From contig CAMYRF010000067.1 in assembly GCA_947296775.1 (NCBI GenBank), positions 1 through 5,986 on the forward strand: a DNA stretch of 5,986 bases, written 5' to 3'. The position numbers were made by a program, and so were the translations under genes. Under the pieces are notes generated by a model, which was not told where the DNA came from, searched no databases, and was given only the letters and a program-made list of their open reading frames with translations. Every line of letters begins with the position of its first letter. Position 1 is the stretch's first letter. Shown here in pieces: positions 4,773 to 5,986 of the stretch. The stretch comes from an uncultured Mycoplasmatota bacterium (lineage in GTDB: Bacteria > Bacillota_I > Bacilli_A > RF39 > UBA660).

Positions 4773-5637
4773 TGAAATTCTAAAAAGATATTCTCTAGTA
4801 CCAACTAGATATGAAAAAAATGGAAAAGCAAATATCATCGATACCAATAATGGAAGATATGTTTATAAAGAAAGTAAAATAGATAAAGAAATACTTAGTT
4901 ATTTAAAATCAAGAAACTTCGATTATATGCCCAAATTTATAAATAATATAAAAGAAGATGAATATCAAATAACTGAGTATTTGCAAGACTATAATATTCC
5001 CAAAGAACAAAAAATACTAGATTTAATATTTCTAGTATCTTTGTTACATAGTAAGACAACCCATTATAAAGAAATAGATTTAAATGATTATGAAGAAATT
5101 TATGAAGATATAGACGGTAACTTAGACTATTTATATAGTTATTATACAGACATAATTACCATAATAGAAAGTAAAGTATTCATGAGCCCAAGCGAATATT
5201 TACTAGCTAGAAATATATCAAAAATTTATGAAAGCATCGATAACTGTAAAAATCAGTTAGAAAGTTGGCACGAACTTATAAAAAACAAAAGAAAACAAAG
5301 AAATGTGGTTTTACATGGTAACCTAAACCTAAATCACTTTATTAGAAACGAAAATTCATATTTAATAAGCTGGGATAAAGCCAAAATAGGAAGTCCTGTC
5401 TTTGACCTTTATAAACTATATAGAAAACATGTACTAGACTTTGATTTTGAAGATATTTTAAATGAGTACGAACTTCATTATCCACTAATGGAAGATGAAA
5501 AAAAACTACTGTTTGTATTAATAAGTATGCCAAATCTAATTGAATTTGAAGGTACAGAATATAATATGTGTACCAAAATAAGTAAAGAAATAGATATACT
5601 TTATAAATCTGAAAGCCTTACCACCAAAACAATCTAA
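4762..5637 (+). CDS. ysxE: YsxE/CotS-family kinase-like spore coat protein, catalytic Asp replaced
   Basis: A 291-residue protein with the aminoglycoside-phosphotransferase/CotS-type kinase-like fold. In the N-lobe, VYKES (34-38) gives the ATP-site Lys36. The catalytic loop is LHGNLNLNHF (184-193), where canonical HGDxxxxN has Asn187 for the catalytic Asp; Asn191 is kept. The metal-binding Asp205 is in LISWDKA, and GSPVFDLYKLYR (210-221) contains the conserved structural Asp215. Loss of the catalytic Asp suggests a pseudokinase. From memory, YsxE proteins often vary here, unlike CotS/CotI. YsxE is a coat-associated protein encoded next to spoVID in Bacillus, the order seen here. Its ATG overlaps the end of the spoVID-like gene by 11 bases and has no ribosome binding site of its own, so translational coupling is likely. 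No other in-frame start is nearby. Confidence 0.8.
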   Translation: MKINEILKRYSLVPTRYEKNGKANIIDTNNGRYVYKESKIDKEILSYLKSRNFDYMPKFINNIKEDEYQITEYLQDYNIPKEQKILDLIFLVSLLHSKTTHYKEIDLNDYEEIYEDIDGNLDYLYSYYTDIITIIESKVFMSPSEYLLARNISKIYESIDNCKNQLESWHELIKNKRKQRNVVLHGNLNLNHFIRNENSYLISWDKAKIGSPVFDLYKLYRKHVLDFDFEDILNEYELHYPLMEDEKKLLFVLISMPNLIEFEGTEYNMCTKISKEIDILYKSESLTTKTI

Positions 5638-5794
5638 ATAAACAGAAAAATGCGCATATCATAAAGAAAAATAATAAAAATACATTAAAACGTGTAACGA
5701 TAAATAAAGTAATTAAAATTTGATAGAATAAAATAATCCCAAAAATTATTCCAAGAATACACCATTTACCGCGGCCACACCACCATCCTCGCAT
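5618..5794 (-). CDS. Small two-helix membrane protein with Trp/Cys/Gly-rich N-terminus
   Basis: A 58-residue protein starting at the ATG at 5794, chosen because AGGTGA (5806-5801) lies 6 bases upstream, like the AAGGTGAT before 3223. Earlier in-frame GTG (5803) and ATG (5800) codons overlap that site. The N-terminus MRGWWCGRGKWC is short, basic and rich in Trp, Gly and Cys. Two hydrophobic segments follow (about 12-33 and 36-55), split by TRFN, and the protein ends in FWW. I recognise no family. The 3' end overlaps ysxE tail to tail by 20 bases. Its position beside a spore-envelope operon hints at a related role, but nothing in the sequence proves it. It could be a spurious frame in AT-rich DNA, since T-rich minus strands readily yield hydrophobic frames; the ribosome site is the main argument for it. 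No clear promoter seen. Confidence 0.5.
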   Translation of the reverse strand: MRGWWCGRGKWCILGIIFGIILFYQILITLFIVTRFNVFLLFFFMICAFFCLFRLFWW

Positions 5795-5825
5795 AAACAT
5801 CACCTAATATAATTTATTCAAATAT

Positions 5826-5856
5826 ATAGACCCAGTATAGACACTGGTCTATTTTT
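5826..5856 (+). terminator. Intrinsic terminator of the spore-envelope operon
   Basis: ATAGACCCAGT (5826-5836) pairs with ACTGGTCTAT (5843-5852) as ten base pairs with one bulged C (5833) around a 6-base loop, followed by five T (5852-5856). It lies about 190 bases past the ysxE stop, so the + transcript would run antisense through the whole small minus-strand gene before ending. On the minus strand the T tract is poor, so it works mainly for + strand transcripts. Confidence 0.7.
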
Positions 5857-5861
5857 ATATA

Positions 5862-5883
5862 AGTTTAAATTAAAATTTAAACT
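5862..5883. repeat. AT-rich perfect inverted repeat
   Basis: AGTTTAAAT (5862-5870) and ATTTAAACT (5875-5883) form a perfect 9+4+9 dyad just after the terminator. There is no clear T tract behind it. It might be a weak second hairpin or a protein site; its function is unknown. Confidence 0.4.
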
Positions 5884-5907
5884 ATATCTAAGGAAAAAAT
5901 TACCTTG

Positions 5908-5950
5908 TTTTTTTTTTTTTTTTTTGTTTTTTTTTTTTTGGTTTTTTTTT
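5908..5950. repeat. Long poly-T tract with three G interruptions
   Basis: The tract reads 18 T, G, 13 T, GG, 9 T: 40 T in 43 bases. It is preceded by a weak AAGG/CCTT hairpin (5890-5906). Its last part, G plus eight T (5941-5949), pairs with eight A plus C (5953-5961) as a 9+3+9 dyad. The stretch from 5857 to the window end holds no recognisable gene. Such a tract is prone to slippage in the cell and to sequencing or assembly error, so the exact T counts are unreliable. Confidence 0.75.
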
Positions 5951-5986
5951 ATAAAAAAAACAATTTTGCCAAATGAAAAATTTAGG

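Noticed and set aside
5342..5533. Minus-strand open frame of 63 codons inside ysxE
   Set aside because: It is antisense to the conserved kinase-like region, with no family resemblance.
5798..5803. GTG 5803 and ATG 5800 as starts of the small membrane protein
   Set aside because: Both codons lie in or against the AGGTGA site, which is correctly spaced for the ATG at 5794.
1..5986. Mollicutes genetic code with TGA as Trp
   Set aside because: The Trp residues checked are TGG, no long frame needs TGA read-through, and the HTH gene ends cleanly at TGA within its terminator.
5973..5986. ATG near the right edge as the start of a next gene
   Set aside because: There is no ribosome binding site before it and only four codons are visible.

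Overview
The window is a very AT-rich stretch of a bacterial chromosome. It looks like a low-GC Gram-positive (Bacilli/Firmicutes-type) genome, possibly one of the uncultured gut lineages near the Mollicutes. The basis is the extreme A/T codon bias, Shine-Dalgarno sites of the AAGGTGAT/AGGAGG kind, and a gene set typical of endospore-forming Firmicutes. The standard bacterial code fits: the tryptophans checked use TGG, and TGA ends the HTH gene. The lineage is an inference; no marker gene here fixes it.

Left part (1-2120): a housekeeping operon on the + strand. It holds the 3' part of an acetate kinase gene (ackA, cut by the window edge) and a DHH-DHHA1 phosphoesterase of the NrnA type. It ends in a terminator hairpin that also serves the convergent gene. 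That gene (2111-2584, minus) encodes a 157-residue regulator with two tandem XRE-type helix-turn-helix domains. A perfect 7+3+7 inverted repeat lies in its upstream region.

Middle (2585-3222): a mostly non-coding stretch of interest. It carries a possible tiny + strand transcription unit: two hairpin-forming segments, a strong ribosome binding site, a 12-codon open frame and its own terminator. Next comes a minus-strand gene for an 84-residue Gly/Pro/Tyr-rich protein that looks like a structural spore coat protein. Its upstream region matches the late mother-cell sigma-K promoter pattern (AC, 16 bases, CATANNNTA).

Right part (3223-5637): a + strand operon that I read as a spore-envelope module. 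It encodes a membrane-anchored NodB-fold protein whose deacetylase motifs are degenerate, a short SpoVID-like protein (N-terminal beta domain, acidic linker, C-terminal LysM), and, overlapping it by 11 bases, a YsxE/CotS-family kinase-like protein whose catalytic Asp is Asn. The spoVID-ysxE order is the one known from Bacillus. Together with the coat-like protein it suggests that this organism makes endospores, or descends from one that did. A small two-helix membrane protein (minus strand) overlaps the end of ysxE.

The last 150 bases hold a terminator, an AT palindrome and a poly-T tract of 40 T with three G interruptions. No gene is visible there. No tRNA, rRNA, CRISPR array or insertion sequence was seen.
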